A stretch of 64,000 bases of DNA from Variovorax sp. PAMC28562 (GTDB lineage: Bacteria > Pseudomonadota > Gammaproteobacteria > Burkholderiales > Burkholderiaceae_C): contig NZ_CP060296.1 of assembly GCF_014303735.1 (NCBI RefSeq), positions 3,235,501 through 3,299,500 of the forward strand, read 5' to 3'. The notes beneath the pieces are model-generated. The model was not told where the DNA came from. It worked only from the letters and a program-made list of their open reading frames with translations, and searched no databases. This document shows positions 35,645 through 44,312 of this stretch, piece after piece; positions within the stretch are counted from its first letter, which is position 1, and every line of letters starts with the position of its first letter. A program made the position numbers and the translations under genes.

Positions 35645-37546
35645 ATGCTGCTTCCGCAAAGTCAAGCCAACGAAGGACCGCGCATCAAGGCGCTGGACGA
35701 CCTGCGCGTGCTCGACACCGAAGCCGAAGCGGCCTATGACGACATCGCAGCGCTCGCGGCGCAGATTTGCGGCACGCCAGTGGCATTGGTGTCGTTCGTC
35801 GACCGCGAGCGGCAATGGAACAAGGCCACGGTCGGCCTGACGATCTCCGACACGGCGCGTGCGCATTCGTTTTGTGCGCACGCCATCGAAGTGTCCGACG
35901 CGCTGCTGGTGATCGAAGACGCCACGCTCGACGACCGGTTCGCGGGCAACCCGCTCGTAACGGCCGATCCGCACCTGCGCTTCTACGCCGGTGCGCCCAT
36001 CGTGACAGCGGCCGGTGCCGCGTTGGGCACCGTCTGCGTCATCGACACCCGCCCCCGACAAATCAGCGACGCGCAGCGCGATGCCTTGGCCATGTTGGCA
36101 CGCCAGGCCGCATCGCTGCTGGCGTTGCGCGCACGCACGCATGAAGCCGAAGCGCTGGCGCTGGAACGCGACCGGCTCGCCACCGAGGCCGATCTGCATC
36201 AAAAGCGCAGCGACCAGCTGCTCGACCTGGTGCTGCGCGGCGGCGACCTGGGCTTGTGGGACCTCGATGTGGCGTCGGGCCGGTGGACGATCAACACACG
36301 CGAGCGCACCATGCTCGGCTACAGCGCCGATGAAGCGCAGCCGGGCAGCCTCGACTGGAAGGGGCTGATCCATCCCGACGACTGGCGCGCCTATGCGGCC
36401 GAGTTCAATAGTCATCTGCTGGGCCGCACGCCGTTCTGCGAGTTCGTGCACCGCATGCGCCACCGCGATGGGCAATGGATCTGGGTCATGAGCCGCAGCG
36501 TTGCCGTCGAGCGCAACGCCGACGGCCGTCCGCTGCGCGTGGTCGGCACGCACATTGACGTGACTGCGCAGCGGCAGGCTGAAGAAGAGCGGCGCAAGAC
36601 CGGCGAGCGGCTCGAACTGGCGCTGAGCGGCGGCGACATCGGCCTGTGGGACCTCGACTTGCGTACGGGCAGGGCGACCTACAACGCGCAGTGGTGGGTC
36701 ATGTTCGGCTACGTGGTCGGCGAGATCGAGGCCGTCGACGGGCTGTGGCAAAGCATGGTTCATCCGGAGGACTACGACGCGGCGCGCACTGGGCTGGCGC
36801 GGCATGTGAATGGCGAGACGCCCATGTATGAAGGCGAAGTCAGGGTGCGCCATAAAGACGGCCGCTGGTTGTGGATTCAGAACCGCGCCAAGGTGGTCGA
36901 GCGCGGGCTGGACGGCGCCGCGCTGCGCATCGTCGGCGTCAACCTGAACATCAGCGAACTCAAGCAAAAGCAACTGCTGCTCGATGCGCTGGCCCGAGAA
37001 GACGCACTCACCGGTTTGCCCAATCGCCGCTCGTTCGAAGAGCGGGTGTGCGATGCCATGGCGCGGTCGCGCCGTTCACGCACTCCCATGTGCCTGATGT
37101 ACCTCGACGTCGACAACTTCAAGCACATCAACGACTCGCACGGCCATGCCGGCGGTGATGCGGTGTTGAAGGAATTCGCGCGACGCATCAAGCGCGGCGT
37201 GCGCACCACCGACATGGCGGCGCGCTATGCGGGCGACGAGTTCGTGCTGCTGCTGGAAGACGTGGCTGGCGAAGAGGCTGCAGCCATCGCAGCGCGCAGA
37301 ATTCTGATGGCACTGAAGCCTGTCTTCGGCATCCCGGGTGGTGCGTTGCGTGTGACGACCAGCATCGGCGTCGCGTTGTCGGGCATCGACGATGAAGACA
37401 TTCCTGCGCTGCTGGCACGTGCCGATGCGGCCCTCTACGAAGCCAAGAAGGGCGGGCGCAACGGTTTCCGCATGGCGGGTGCGGAGTTCAACTCGTTGGT
37501 CGGCAGCGATGCGGTGCCGGCCGCTGCTTCGACGTTGAAGCATTGA
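35645..37546 (+). CDS. GAF-PAS-PAS-GGDEF diguanylate cyclase
   Basis: A 633-residue soluble sensor with an N-terminal GAF domain (about 25-165), a short coiled coil, two PAS/PAC units (LGLWDLDVASGRW... and IGLWDLDLRTGRA..., each ending in a PAC-like RHRDG/RHKDG segment) and a C-terminal GGDEF domain. The active loop reads AGDEF (529-533), with Ala replacing the first Gly; such variants can still be active. LDVDNFKHINDSHGH and the downstream SIGVAL block are normal. No EAL domain. It probably makes cyclic-di-GMP in response to small molecules or redox state, which a beta-proteobacterium often uses to control polysaccharide. Confidence 0.92.
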   Translation: MLLPQSQANEGPRIKALDDLRVLDTEAEAAYDDIAALAAQICGTPVALVSFVDRERQWNKATVGLTISDTARAHSFCAHAIEVSDALLVIEDATLDDRFAGNPLVTADPHLRFYAGAPIVTAAGAALGTVCVIDTRPRQISDAQRDALAMLARQAASLLALRARTHEAEALALERDRLATEADLHQKRSDQLLDLVLRGGDLGLWDLDVASGRWTINTRERTMLGYSADEAQPGSLDWKGLIHPDDWRAYAAEFNSHLLGRTPFCEFVHRMRHRDGQWIWVMSRSVAVERNADGRPLRVVGTHIDVTAQRQAEEERRKTGERLELALSGGDIGLWDLDLRTGRATYNAQWWVMFGYVVGEIEAVDGLWQSMVHPEDYDAARTGLARHVNGETPMYEGEVRVRHKDGRWLWIQNRAKVVERGLDGAALRIVGVNLNISELKQKQLLLDALAREDALTGLPNRRSFEERVCDAMARSRRSRTPMCLMYLDVDNFKHINDSHGHAGGDAVLKEFARRIKRGVRTTDMAARYAGDEFVLLLEDVAGEEAAAIAARRILMALKPVFGIPGGALRVTTSIGVALSGIDDEDIPALLARADAALYEAKKGGRNGFRMAGAEFNSLVGSDAVPAAASTLKH

Positions 37547-37634
37547 GACACTGACGCCCGATTTCCGGGTCGCTAGGGCATGGCAAACTTCTGCCGCCCC
37601 GTCAGTTCAACCCAACCGAGAGCGCCTGCCCGTC

Positions 37635-38843
37635 ATGACCGCCATGAGTACGTCAGAAATCTTCCTGATCGCGATGTTGATCATCTTCACCGCGCCCTAT
37701 TTGATCTGGCGTCTGGGGCGCACGGAGTACTTCGCGCCGCTCGTGGTGGTGCAGATCATCACCGGCATCCTGCTCGGCCCCGGGGTGTTGGGTACGCTGT
37801 TCCCCGACTACTACAAATTTGTCTTCAGCGCGCCGGTGATCCTGTCGCTCAACGCCATCGCGCAGTGGGCAGTGATGATCTTCGTCTTCATCGCCGGCAT
37901 CGAGCTGGATTTGAAGCAGGCCTGGACGCACCGGCGCGAGAGCGGCATCACCGCGGGAATGGCGCTCGGCGTGCCGCTGCTGTTCGGCGGTGCGGCCGCA
38001 ATGGGCATGCTCATGTTTCCGGGCTGGATCGGCGCCAAGGCGCTCACCTGGCAGTTCGTGCTCGGCATCGGCATGGCGTGCGCGGTCACGGCGCTGCCCA
38101 TCCTCATCCTGCTGATGGAAAAGCTGCAGATCCTGCGGCAGCCGATCGGCCAGCGCATCCTGCGTTACGCGAGCGTCGACGACATCGCGATATGGGGCGT
38201 GCTCGCGTTGATCCTGATGGACTGGGAACGCGTCGGCAAGCAGGTCGCCTTCCTGGTGATCTTCGGCGTTGCCAGCGTGGTCTATCGCTGGCTGATGGCT
38301 CGCATTCCGGAGCGCGACCGCTGGTACTGCAGCTTGATCTGGCTGGCCGCCTGCGGCCTGGGCGCCGACTGGTCGGGGCTGCACTACATGGTGGGCGCCT
38401 TTATCGCGGGGGCCGTCATGGATTCGGCGTGGTTCGACCAGAAGCAGATGGACTGGCTGCGCCACAACGTGCTGCTGGTGTTGATGCCGGTGTTTTTCCT
38501 GAGCACTGGCTTGCGCACCAACTGGCAGGTGGGCGGGGCTGCGGTGTTCATCGCGGCGGCGGTCTTGCTGGTTGCCTCGGTCGCCGGCAAGCTGATCGGC
38601 ATTCACATCGCCGGCAAGATCCTGAAGTGGCAACCCGGCGAAAGTTCGCTCGTGGGCTGGCTGCTGCAGACCAAGGCGCTGATCATGATCATCTTTGCCA
38701 ACGTGCTGCTCGACAAGGCGATCATCACCAACGAGAGCTTCACCGCGTTGCTGGTGATGGCGGTCGCCAGCACCATGCTGACGGTGCCGATCGTCTCGCC
38801 GAAGCTGGCGCGGATGAAAGAGATCGTCTTCAGGTCGAAGTAG
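37635..38843 (+). CDS. Cation:proton antiporter, CPA2 family
   Basis: A 402-residue polytopic membrane protein with about 12 helices. VVVQIITGILLGPGVLG, FVFIAGIELDLKQAW and ASVDDIAIWGVLAL (the Asp-Asp region expected for ion exchange) fit the Na+/H+ exchanger domain of CPA2 proteins. No C-terminal TrkA-N/RCK domain is attached, unlike KefB/KefC. It probably moves Na+ or K+ against protons. Its stop overlaps the convergent SET-domain gene by 14 bp. Confidence 0.88.
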   Translation: MTAMSTSEIFLIAMLIIFTAPYLIWRLGRTEYFAPLVVVQIITGILLGPGVLGTLFPDYYKFVFSAPVILSLNAIAQWAVMIFVFIAGIELDLKQAWTHRRESGITAGMALGVPLLFGGAAAMGMLMFPGWIGAKALTWQFVLGIGMACAVTALPILILLMEKLQILRQPIGQRILRYASVDDIAIWGVLALILMDWERVGKQVAFLVIFGVASVVYRWLMARIPERDRWYCSLIWLAACGLGADWSGLHYMVGAFIAGAVMDSAWFDQKQMDWLRHNVLLVLMPVFFLSTGLRTNWQVGGAAVFIAAAVLLVASVAGKLIGIHIAGKILKWQPGESSLVGWLLQTKALIMIIFANVLLDKAIITNESFTALLVMAVASTMLTVPIVSPKLARMKEIVFRSK

Positions 38844-39294
38844 AAGCCAGCATGGTCCCGCGGCAGTTCGCCGAGCCGCAGTGGCACGGAAAGTCCGCCG
38901 CCACTTTGTCGTTGTCTGCGGCCAGCCCATAGTCGATGAACAGTTCGTCGCCGGCCTCCACCGCCACGATGGTCTGGAACCTCAGCACCAGTTCGCCGGA
39001 TTCGTCGTACTCCTCGACCGCTTCGCAGTTGGGGTCGCACGAGTGGTTCAGGTGGCGCGTCGCGTTCCCGCCCTTGGCACCGTCGATGGTCTCGTCGTTC
39101 GTCAGCTTGAAGAGATAGGTGAGGTTGTCGTCCCACGTCTTGGCTGCGATCTGCGCGGGCGAATAGCGCCGGCCTTCGTACAGGCCCAGAAAGGCGTCGG
39201 CCGGCAGGTCGCGTGTCGCAAAGCCGCCGAGCCCGTGCACGCCGCTGGCTGAAACCCGGATGCAGGGCGTTGAAGAAACGCTGGAACGTGCCAT
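38830..39294 (-). CDS. SET-domain protein, putative lysine methyltransferase
   Basis: A compact 154-residue SET domain. It holds GVHGLGGFATRDLPADAFLGLYEG at the N-terminus, the pseudoknot halves RHLNHSCDPNCE (83-90) and GDELFIDYG (115-123), and a post-SET cysteine cluster CHCGSANCRG (C137, C139, C144). These are the S-adenosylmethionine and target-Lys channel elements of eukaryotic-type protein lysine methyltransferases, so the fold looks catalytically complete. No pre-SET domain or secretion signal is visible. In bacteria such genes are patchy; the substrate is unknown. Its 3' end overlaps the antiporter by 14 bp. Confidence 0.88.
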   Translation of the reverse strand: MARSSVSSTPCIRVSASGVHGLGGFATRDLPADAFLGLYEGRRYSPAQIAAKTWDDNLTYLFKLTNDETIDGAKGGNATRHLNHSCDPNCEAVEEYDESGELVLRFQTIVAVEAGDELFIDYGLAADNDKVAADFPCHCGSANCRGTMLASTST

Positions 39295-39371
39295 GGATCA
39301 AGGGTCTTGAAAAAGAGCGAGCATAGACTCGACCGTGACGGCGTCGATACGGTGCCGCAGGAGACCTCGAA

Positions 39372-40667
39372 ATGCAGATGCGCGACCTTTACCAGCAGAA
39401 GCGAACGACAGCCGCGGAGGCGATGCGGCACGTGAAGAACGGCGACTTCATCGTCGTGCCGACGGGCGTCGGGGAGCCACCTGCACTGCTCACCGCACTG
39501 TCGGACCAGCGGCGCGATTTCCTCGATGTGAAGGTCGGGCAAATCCTCGCGATGCGCAAATACGCCTACCTCGACCCCGAGACGGTCGACCATGTCCGGC
39601 ACGTGGCATTCTTCTACGGCGGCGCCTCACGGGCGGGTGGACAAGCCGGCTGGATCGACTTCATTCCCAACTACTTTTCAGAGATCCCGGCGCAGATCGA
39701 ACGCGGCCAGATGGCGGCCGACGTGGTGTTCAGCATGGCGTCGCGGATGGACGATGAAGGCTTTTTCGCGCTCAGCCTCGGTGTCGACTACACGATGGCT
39801 GCTGTGGCAAAAGCGCGCGCGGTGGTGCTCGAAGTCAACCCGAACGTGCCCTACGCATTCGGCGAGTGTCGCGTGCACATCTCGCAGGTCACCTCGCTCA
39901 TCGAAAGCGATGAGCCGGTGCTCGAAGTCGGTCTGCCCAAGATCGGCCCGGTGCAGGTGGCCATCGGCAAGTACGTCGCCGACATGATCGAAGACGGCTC
40001 GACGCTGCAGATCGGCTACGGCGGCATCCCGGATGCGGTGGTCATGCAACTCACCCACAAGCACGACCTCGGCATCCACACCGAGATGATCGGCGACGGC
40101 ATCCTGTCGCTGGTCGAATGCGGTGCCGTGACCAATCGGCGCAAGAACTACCTTCCGGGGAAGATGATCGCGACCTTCGCGCTCGGGTCCAAAAAGCTCT
40201 ATCGGTTCATGGAGCGCAACCCGATGCTGGAGATGCATCCGGTCAACTTCACCAACGACCCCGCGCTGGCCGGCCTGAACGACAACATGGTCGCCATCAA
40301 CGCGACGCTGCAGATCGATTTGCTGGGGCAGTGTGGCTCGGAGAGCCTGGGCTCGGCGCCGTTTTCAGGCACCGGCGGCCAGAGCGACTTCGTGCGGGCA
40401 GCCAATCGCTCGCGAGGCGGCAAGGCGTTCATCGTCGTGCCTTCTACCGCCCGCAACGACACCATCTCGCGCATCGTGCCGGTGCTGTCGCCTGGCACGC
40501 ATGTGAGCACCAGCAAGAACGACATCAACTACGTCGTCACCGAATACGGCGTGGCGCAGTTGCGCGGCAAATCGGCCAAACAGCGAGCGAAAGAACTGAT
40601 CGGTATCGCGCACCCGGACTTTCGCGAGGAACTCACCGCGCAGGCGAGGCTGATTCACCTGCTTTGA
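39372..40667 (+). CDS. Acetyl-CoA hydrolase/transferase family CoA-transferase
   Basis: A 431-residue enzyme that exchanges CoA between acyl-CoA and a free carboxylic acid. The catalytic Glu is expected in LGIHTEMIGDG (E238), and glycine-rich QIGYGGIPDAVV binds CoA. The C-terminal GQSDFVRAANRSRGGKAFIVVPSTARN block and VTEYGVAQLRGKS are typical of the 4-hydroxybutyrate / acetyl-CoA hydrolase family. Substrates could be acetate, butyrate or 4-hydroxybutyrate; sequence does not decide. It starts 78 bp from the divergent SET gene. Confidence 0.92.
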   Translation: MQMRDLYQQKRTTAAEAMRHVKNGDFIVVPTGVGEPPALLTALSDQRRDFLDVKVGQILAMRKYAYLDPETVDHVRHVAFFYGGASRAGGQAGWIDFIPNYFSEIPAQIERGQMAADVVFSMASRMDDEGFFALSLGVDYTMAAVAKARAVVLEVNPNVPYAFGECRVHISQVTSLIESDEPVLEVGLPKIGPVQVAIGKYVADMIEDGSTLQIGYGGIPDAVVMQLTHKHDLGIHTEMIGDGILSLVECGAVTNRRKNYLPGKMIATFALGSKKLYRFMERNPMLEMHPVNFTNDPALAGLNDNMVAINATLQIDLLGQCGSESLGSAPFSGTGGQSDFVRAANRSRGGKAFIVVPSTARNDTISRIVPVLSPGTHVSTSKNDINYVVTEYGVAQLRGKSAKQRAKELIGIAHPDFREELTAQARLIHLL

Positions 40668-40676
40668 GTGAGCGAA

Positions 40677-41180
40677 CTACCGAAGCTGCGTGTACACGAC
40701 GACGCCCAGCACGACCACGATCGCGAGCAGCAAAGTCCAGCGGTTCAATAAGCCCGACTGCTTCGTCGCGCGATAGCCTTCGAGGCGGCCGGGCAGGGTC
40801 TGTATGTCTTCGATGCGCTTGGGTGGCGCCAGCCGCGCGTCTTGCGCCATCAGCGTGAGCAGCGGCACGACGGCGGCATGCGCGTCCGGATCTTCATCGC
40901 TGTCGTTGTGGTCGTCCGACGCCCGCTCGACACTCGCGACATACGCGAGGAAGGCGCTGCCCTCGTGCGTGAAGCCAATGTCGTCGCCGCTCATCGCCAA
41001 GGCGCCATGCTCGACCAGCGCGTCGAGTCCGCGCCGCACATAGGAGCGCTCGTTGCCGGGCACGCTTTCCTGAAGTTCGATGCGCGAGGTTTCGGTGCTG
41101 CGCGACGCCATGCAGCGTTCAAGGATGAGGGTGGTGAGTACGCTGGCAAAGGCTTCGCGGTCGGTCAGGCTGCGGGGCAT
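40677..41180 (-). CDS. Hypothetical protein with C-terminal membrane anchor
   Basis: A 167-residue protein I do not recognise. The N-terminal part (MPRSLTDREAFASVLTTLILERCM) is helical and polar; a middle acidic stretch reads ASDDHNDSDEDPDAH; a single hydrophobic helix (RWTLLLAIVVVLGVVVYTQLR) ends the chain, suggesting a tail-anchored inner-membrane protein. The middle, with QESVPGNERSYVRRGLDALVEHGAL, resembles a small winged-helix-like unit but no family can be named. The start at 41180 avoids an extension that would run into the divergent metC promoter. Confidence 0.7.
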   Translation of the reverse strand: MPRSLTDREAFASVLTTLILERCMASRSTETSRIELQESVPGNERSYVRRGLDALVEHGALAMSGDDIGFTHEGSAFLAYVASVERASDDHNDSDEDPDAHAAVVPLLTLMAQDARLAPPKRIEDIQTLPGRLEGYRATKQSGLLNRWTLLLAIVVVLGVVVYTQLR

Positions 41181-41274
41181 TCGTGGTCCATTCGTTTTCC
41201 ATTCGTGTTGTTCTGTGGCATCCCTGAATGTGGGGTCGATTCTTCCATCTCCGGCCTTCGCCACAATAGGGGTC

Positions 41275-42474
41275 ATGACCCAGCCTTCGACCGAACTCAT
41301 CCATCACCCCTACGTACCGCCGGCCAGGTTCGCCGCGCCGCAACCCGGTGTGTTCAAGGCCTCGACCGTGTTCTTCGCCGACGTCGCCGCACTGCGCGCA
41401 CGCGACTGGAAAACCAAGGCCGGCTACACCTACGGCCTGCACGGCACGCCGACCACGTTCACGCTCGAAGAACGGCTCGCCACGCTCGAAGGCGGCACGG
41501 CCGCGTTGTTGGTGCCGAGCGGCCTCGCATCGATCACGCTGGTGTCTTTCGCCTTTCTGAAGGCCGGCGACGAGGTGCTGCTGCCCGACAACGTCTACGG
41601 TCCGAGCAAGGCGTTGGCGACAGGCGAGCTGGCTAACTTCGGCATCACCCACAAGCTGTACGACGCGATGAATCCAGCCGATCTCGCGGCCAAGATTTCC
41701 GACCGCACGCGGCTGGTGTGGGTCGAGGCGGCTGGCTCGGTCACGATGGAATTCCCGGACTTGCCGGCGCTGGTCGCCGCCTGCCGTGCGCGCGACGTGC
41801 TGTGCGCGCTCGACAACACCTGGGGCGCCGGGCTGGCTTTTGCGCCGTTCGATCTGGACGGCAGCGGCACAGGGCAGGGTGTCGACATCGTCGCGCACGC
41901 GCTCACCAAGTACCCGAGCGGTGGCGGCGACGTGCTGATGGGCGGCGTAACCACGCGCGACGACCGCCTGCACAACGCGCTCAAGCTCACGCACATGCGC
42001 ATGGGCTTCGGCGTTGGGGTGAACGATGTCGAATTGGTGCTGCGATCTCTGCCGAGCATCGGCTTGCGCTATGCGGCGCACGACCGGGCGGCGAGACAGC
42101 TTGCACGCTGGTTGCAGGCCCGCGACGAGATTGCGCAAGTTCTGCACCCGGCACTCGAAGGCTCGCCGGGCCATGACCACTGGCGTGCCCTGTGCGGCAA
42201 GACCGATCTGGCCGCTGGCTTGTTCTCGATCGTTTTCGACGAGCGCTTCAGCAGCGAGCAGGCCGACCGCTTCTGCGACAGCCTCAAGCTCTTCCGGCTC
42301 GGCTATTCGTGGGGCGGCCCGGTCAGTTTGGTGGTGCCGTACGACATCGGCCTGATGCGCGACCCGACTGTTGCGCGCTGGTCGTACAAGGGGACGCTGG
42401 TGCGATTTTCGGTCGGCCTGGAAGATGTCGGCGACCTGCGCGACGACCTGGAACAAGCCCTGGGCAAGCTCTGA
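41275..42474 (+). CDS. metC: Cystathionine beta-lyase (PLP-dependent)
   Basis: Cleaves cystathionine to homocysteine, pyruvate and ammonia in methionine synthesis. The 399 residues form a Cys/Met metabolism PLP enzyme with YGLHGTPTTFTLEERLATLEGG, the cofactor-binding region VLCALDNTWGAGLAF and the Schiff-base lysine in AHALTKYPSGGGDVLMGG (K212). The C-terminal GYSWGGPVSLVVP and LVRFSVGLEDVGDL are typical of this family. ATG 41275 has AGGGG 2-3 bases upstream; a longer in-frame extension to 41080 reads through the divergent gene. Cytosolic. Confidence 0.92.
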   Translation: MTQPSTELIHHPYVPPARFAAPQPGVFKASTVFFADVAALRARDWKTKAGYTYGLHGTPTTFTLEERLATLEGGTAALLVPSGLASITLVSFAFLKAGDEVLLPDNVYGPSKALATGELANFGITHKLYDAMNPADLAAKISDRTRLVWVEAAGSVTMEFPDLPALVAACRARDVLCALDNTWGAGLAFAPFDLDGSGTGQGVDIVAHALTKYPSGGGDVLMGGVTTRDDRLHNALKLTHMRMGFGVGVNDVELVLRSLPSIGLRYAAHDRAARQLARWLQARDEIAQVLHPALEGSPGHDHWRALCGKTDLAAGLFSIVFDERFSSEQADRFCDSLKLFRLGYSWGGPVSLVVPYDIGLMRDPTVARWSYKGTLVRFSVGLEDVGDLRDDLEQALGKL

Positions 42475-42545
42475 GCCGTCTTTCGTAATCGCGTACAGTC
42501 GGAAGCATCGCAATCCCACGGATTGCCCCGCACCAAGGAGACGCA

Positions 42546-42749
42546 GTGGCCGCACCCAATTACGGATATGAGAAGCGACAGAAGGAACTGGCCAAGAGGA
42601 AGAAAAAGGAAGAAAAGCTGCGCGACAAAGTCAATCGCAAGCTGAGCCCGAGCAGCGATGGCCTGGCACCCGGAGATCCGGAAAGCGACGTGGCCTCGCT
42701 CGAACGCGATCCGCCAACCGTGCCGGACCTTCCGACCAAGAACGGCTGA
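42546..42749 (+). CDS. Small basic hypothetical protein
   Basis: A 67-residue protein starting at GTG 42546, 5 bases after a strong AAGGAG. The first half is a Lys/Glu-rich helix (YEKRQKELAKRKKKEEKLRDKVNRK); the second half is Pro/Asp-rich and likely disordered (SSDGLAPGDPESDVAS...). Function unknown; the charged helix suggests RNA or ribosome contact but this is a guess. It is followed 42 bp later by a strong terminator. Confidence 0.75.
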   Translation: MAAPNYGYEKRQKELAKRKKKEEKLRDKVNRKLSPSSDGLAPGDPESDVASLERDPPTVPDLPTKNG

Positions 42750-42791
42750 TCGTCTCTCGACCTTCTTTTCGCTCTACTTCTAGCGTTCGTG

Positions 42792-42829
42792 AAAAAGCCG
42801 CCATCTGCTTCGTGCAGTGGCGGCTTTTT
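42792..42829. terminator. Bidirectional Rho-independent terminator
   Basis: A 12-bp stem, AAAAAGCCGCCA (42792-42803) against TGGCGGCTTTTT (42818-42829), has an inner CTGC/GCAG pair and five T on each strand. It lies between the convergent small basic gene and the tesA-like esterase and can end both transcripts. Confidence 0.9.
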
Positions 42830-42857
42830 CGTTGGCTCGTCGGCTTGAATCGATCGT

Positions 42858-43529
42858 TTACTTCAACAGCTTGCGCAGTTGCGGCCAGACGTTGTCGAGC
42901 ATCTGCGGATGCGCGGCCGCCACCGGATGGATGCGGTCGGCCTGGAACATCTGGATCGGGTCGGGCGCGTCGGCGACGCCCTTCAAGAAGAACGGAACGA
43001 CCGGCGCACCGGTGGCGCTGCCTGTGCCGGTAAACATTCGCGAGAAGCGATTCAGATAGTCCATGCCGTAGTTCGGCGGCACCTGCATGCCGAGCAGCAG
43101 CACCTTGGCGCCGGCAGCCTGCGCCGCCTTCGTCATCGCGGTGAGGTTGGCTTCGGAATCCTTGATGGCCAGCCCGCGCAATGCATCGTTGGCGCCGAGT
43201 TCGAGCACCATCACGTCGGGCTTGTTGAGCTTGAGCAGCGCATCCATGCGCGAGCGGCCGCCCGATGTGGTCTCGCCGCTGATGCTTGCATTGACCACAC
43301 GCGCGTCGATCTTTTGTTCGGCCAGGCGCTTTTGCAGCAACGCCACCCAGCCTTCACCGCGCTTCAGGCCATATTCGGCGCTGAGCGAGTCGCCCATGAT
43401 GAGGATGGTCTGTGGCGCGGCCTGAGCGAAGGAAGCCCCTGCGCCCAGAAGCCCCGCTGCGCCGGCCAGCGTGGCGCTCAAGATAAAGTGACGTCGCTCC
43501 CAACGTCGATCCACAAGTCGATTCAACAC
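42858..43529 (-). CDS. tesA: TesA-like SGNH esterase / arylesterase
   Basis: A 223-residue secreted lipase-like esterase. The SGNH blocks are GDSLSAEYG (Ser48), NASISGETTSGG (Gly), LGANDALRG (Asn) and DRIHP (Asp-His). The N-terminus WERRHFILSATLAGAAGLLGAGASFAQAA is a signal peptide with twin arginines (R12, R13) before a hydrophobic stretch, so export by Tat is possible. GTG 43529 has AAAGG 6 bases upstream; a longer reading to 43799 runs over the divergent ABC gene. As in E. coli tesA/ybbA, it is divergent from a YbbA-like ATPase. Confidence 0.88.
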   Translation of the reverse strand: MLNRLVDRRWERRHFILSATLAGAAGLLGAGASFAQAAPQTILIMGDSLSAEYGLKRGEGWVALLQKRLAEQKIDARVVNASISGETTSGGRSRMDALLKLNKPDVMVLELGANDALRGLAIKDSEANLTAMTKAAQAAGAKVLLLGMQVPPNYGMDYLNRFSRMFTGTGSATGAPVVPFFLKGVADAPDPIQMFQADRIHPVAAAHPQMLDNVWPQLRKLLK

Positions 43530-43551
43530 GCAAAGCCTTTCAAAGTACCTG

Positions 43552-44259
43552 ATGTCCGCACTGTCACAAGCCACTGCCACTGAAATTGTTGCCGTCGACC
43601 ATGTTTTCAAGTCCGTCACCGATTCGAGCGGCACGCTGGACATTTTGCAGGACATCCAGTTCACTCTCGGCGCACGGGAGACTGCGGCCATCGTCGGCGC
43701 GTCGGGCTCCGGCAAGAGCACTTTGCTGTCGATCATCGCGGGCCTCGACACACCGACCCGCGGTACGGTGCGGCTCGGTGGCGAAGACCTGTTCGCCATC
43801 GACGAAGACGACCGCGCGGCGCTGCGCGCCGAAAAGGTCGGCTTCGTATTCCAGAGCTTTCAGTTGCTCGCCAACCTGAGCGCCCTCGAAAACGTGATGC
43901 TGCCGCTGGAGCTCGCCAACCGCAAGGACGCGCGCAAGGCCGCGACGGAGATGCTGGGCCGCGTCGGCTTGAGCCAGCGCCTCGGCCACTATCCGAAGGT
44001 GCTGTCGGGCGGAGAGCAGCAGCGCGTGGCGCTCGCCCGCGCCTTCGTCGTGCAACCAGCCTTGCTGCTGGCCGACGAGCCGACCGGCAGCCTCGACCAC
44101 GCGACCGGCGAGCAGGTCATGAAGTTGATGTTCGACCTCAATCGCGAGCTGGGCACCACGCTCGTGCTGGTGACGCACGACCGCGGCATCGCCGACCGTT
44201 GCGAGCGCCGCATCACCATCGAAGCGGGGCGCGTGGCGTCGGACGACAAGAGCGCCTGA
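43552..44259 (+). CDS. ybbA: ABC transporter ATP-binding protein (YbbA/LolD-like)
   Basis: A 235-residue ATPase with Walker A GASGSGKST (49-57), Q-loop FVFQSFQLL, signature LSGGEQQRVALARA, Walker B LLLADEPTGSLD and H-loop LVTHD. The LolD/MacB/YbbA subgroup is recognised by SFQLLANLSALENVMLPLEL and the divergent tesA neighbour. In E. coli ybbA is followed by the permease ybbP; here rlmB follows after 53 bp and no permease is in the window, so the membrane partner, if any, lies elsewhere. Confidence 0.9.
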   Translation: MSALSQATATEIVAVDHVFKSVTDSSGTLDILQDIQFTLGARETAAIVGASGSGKSTLLSIIAGLDTPTRGTVRLGGEDLFAIDEDDRAALRAEKVGFVFQSFQLLANLSALENVMLPLELANRKDARKAATEMLGRVGLSQRLGHYPKVLSGGEQQRVALARAFVVQPALLLADEPTGSLDHATGEQVMKLMFDLNRELGTTLVLVTHDRGIADRCERRITIEAGRVASDDKSA

Positions 44260-44312
44260 AGTCCTGGCCTGAGCATTCGCCCTGCCGACTGCCAGACCTC
44301 GATAATCGCCGG

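Noticed and set aside
37580..38932. Alternative forward frame over the antiporter gene
   Set aside because: Translation is Arg/His-rich with no family motif; the 37635-38843 frame gives a proper polytopic antiporter.
42546..42749. Small basic frame dismissed as noise
   Set aside because: Kept as a gene instead: strong AAGGAG at correct spacing, followed by a good terminator.
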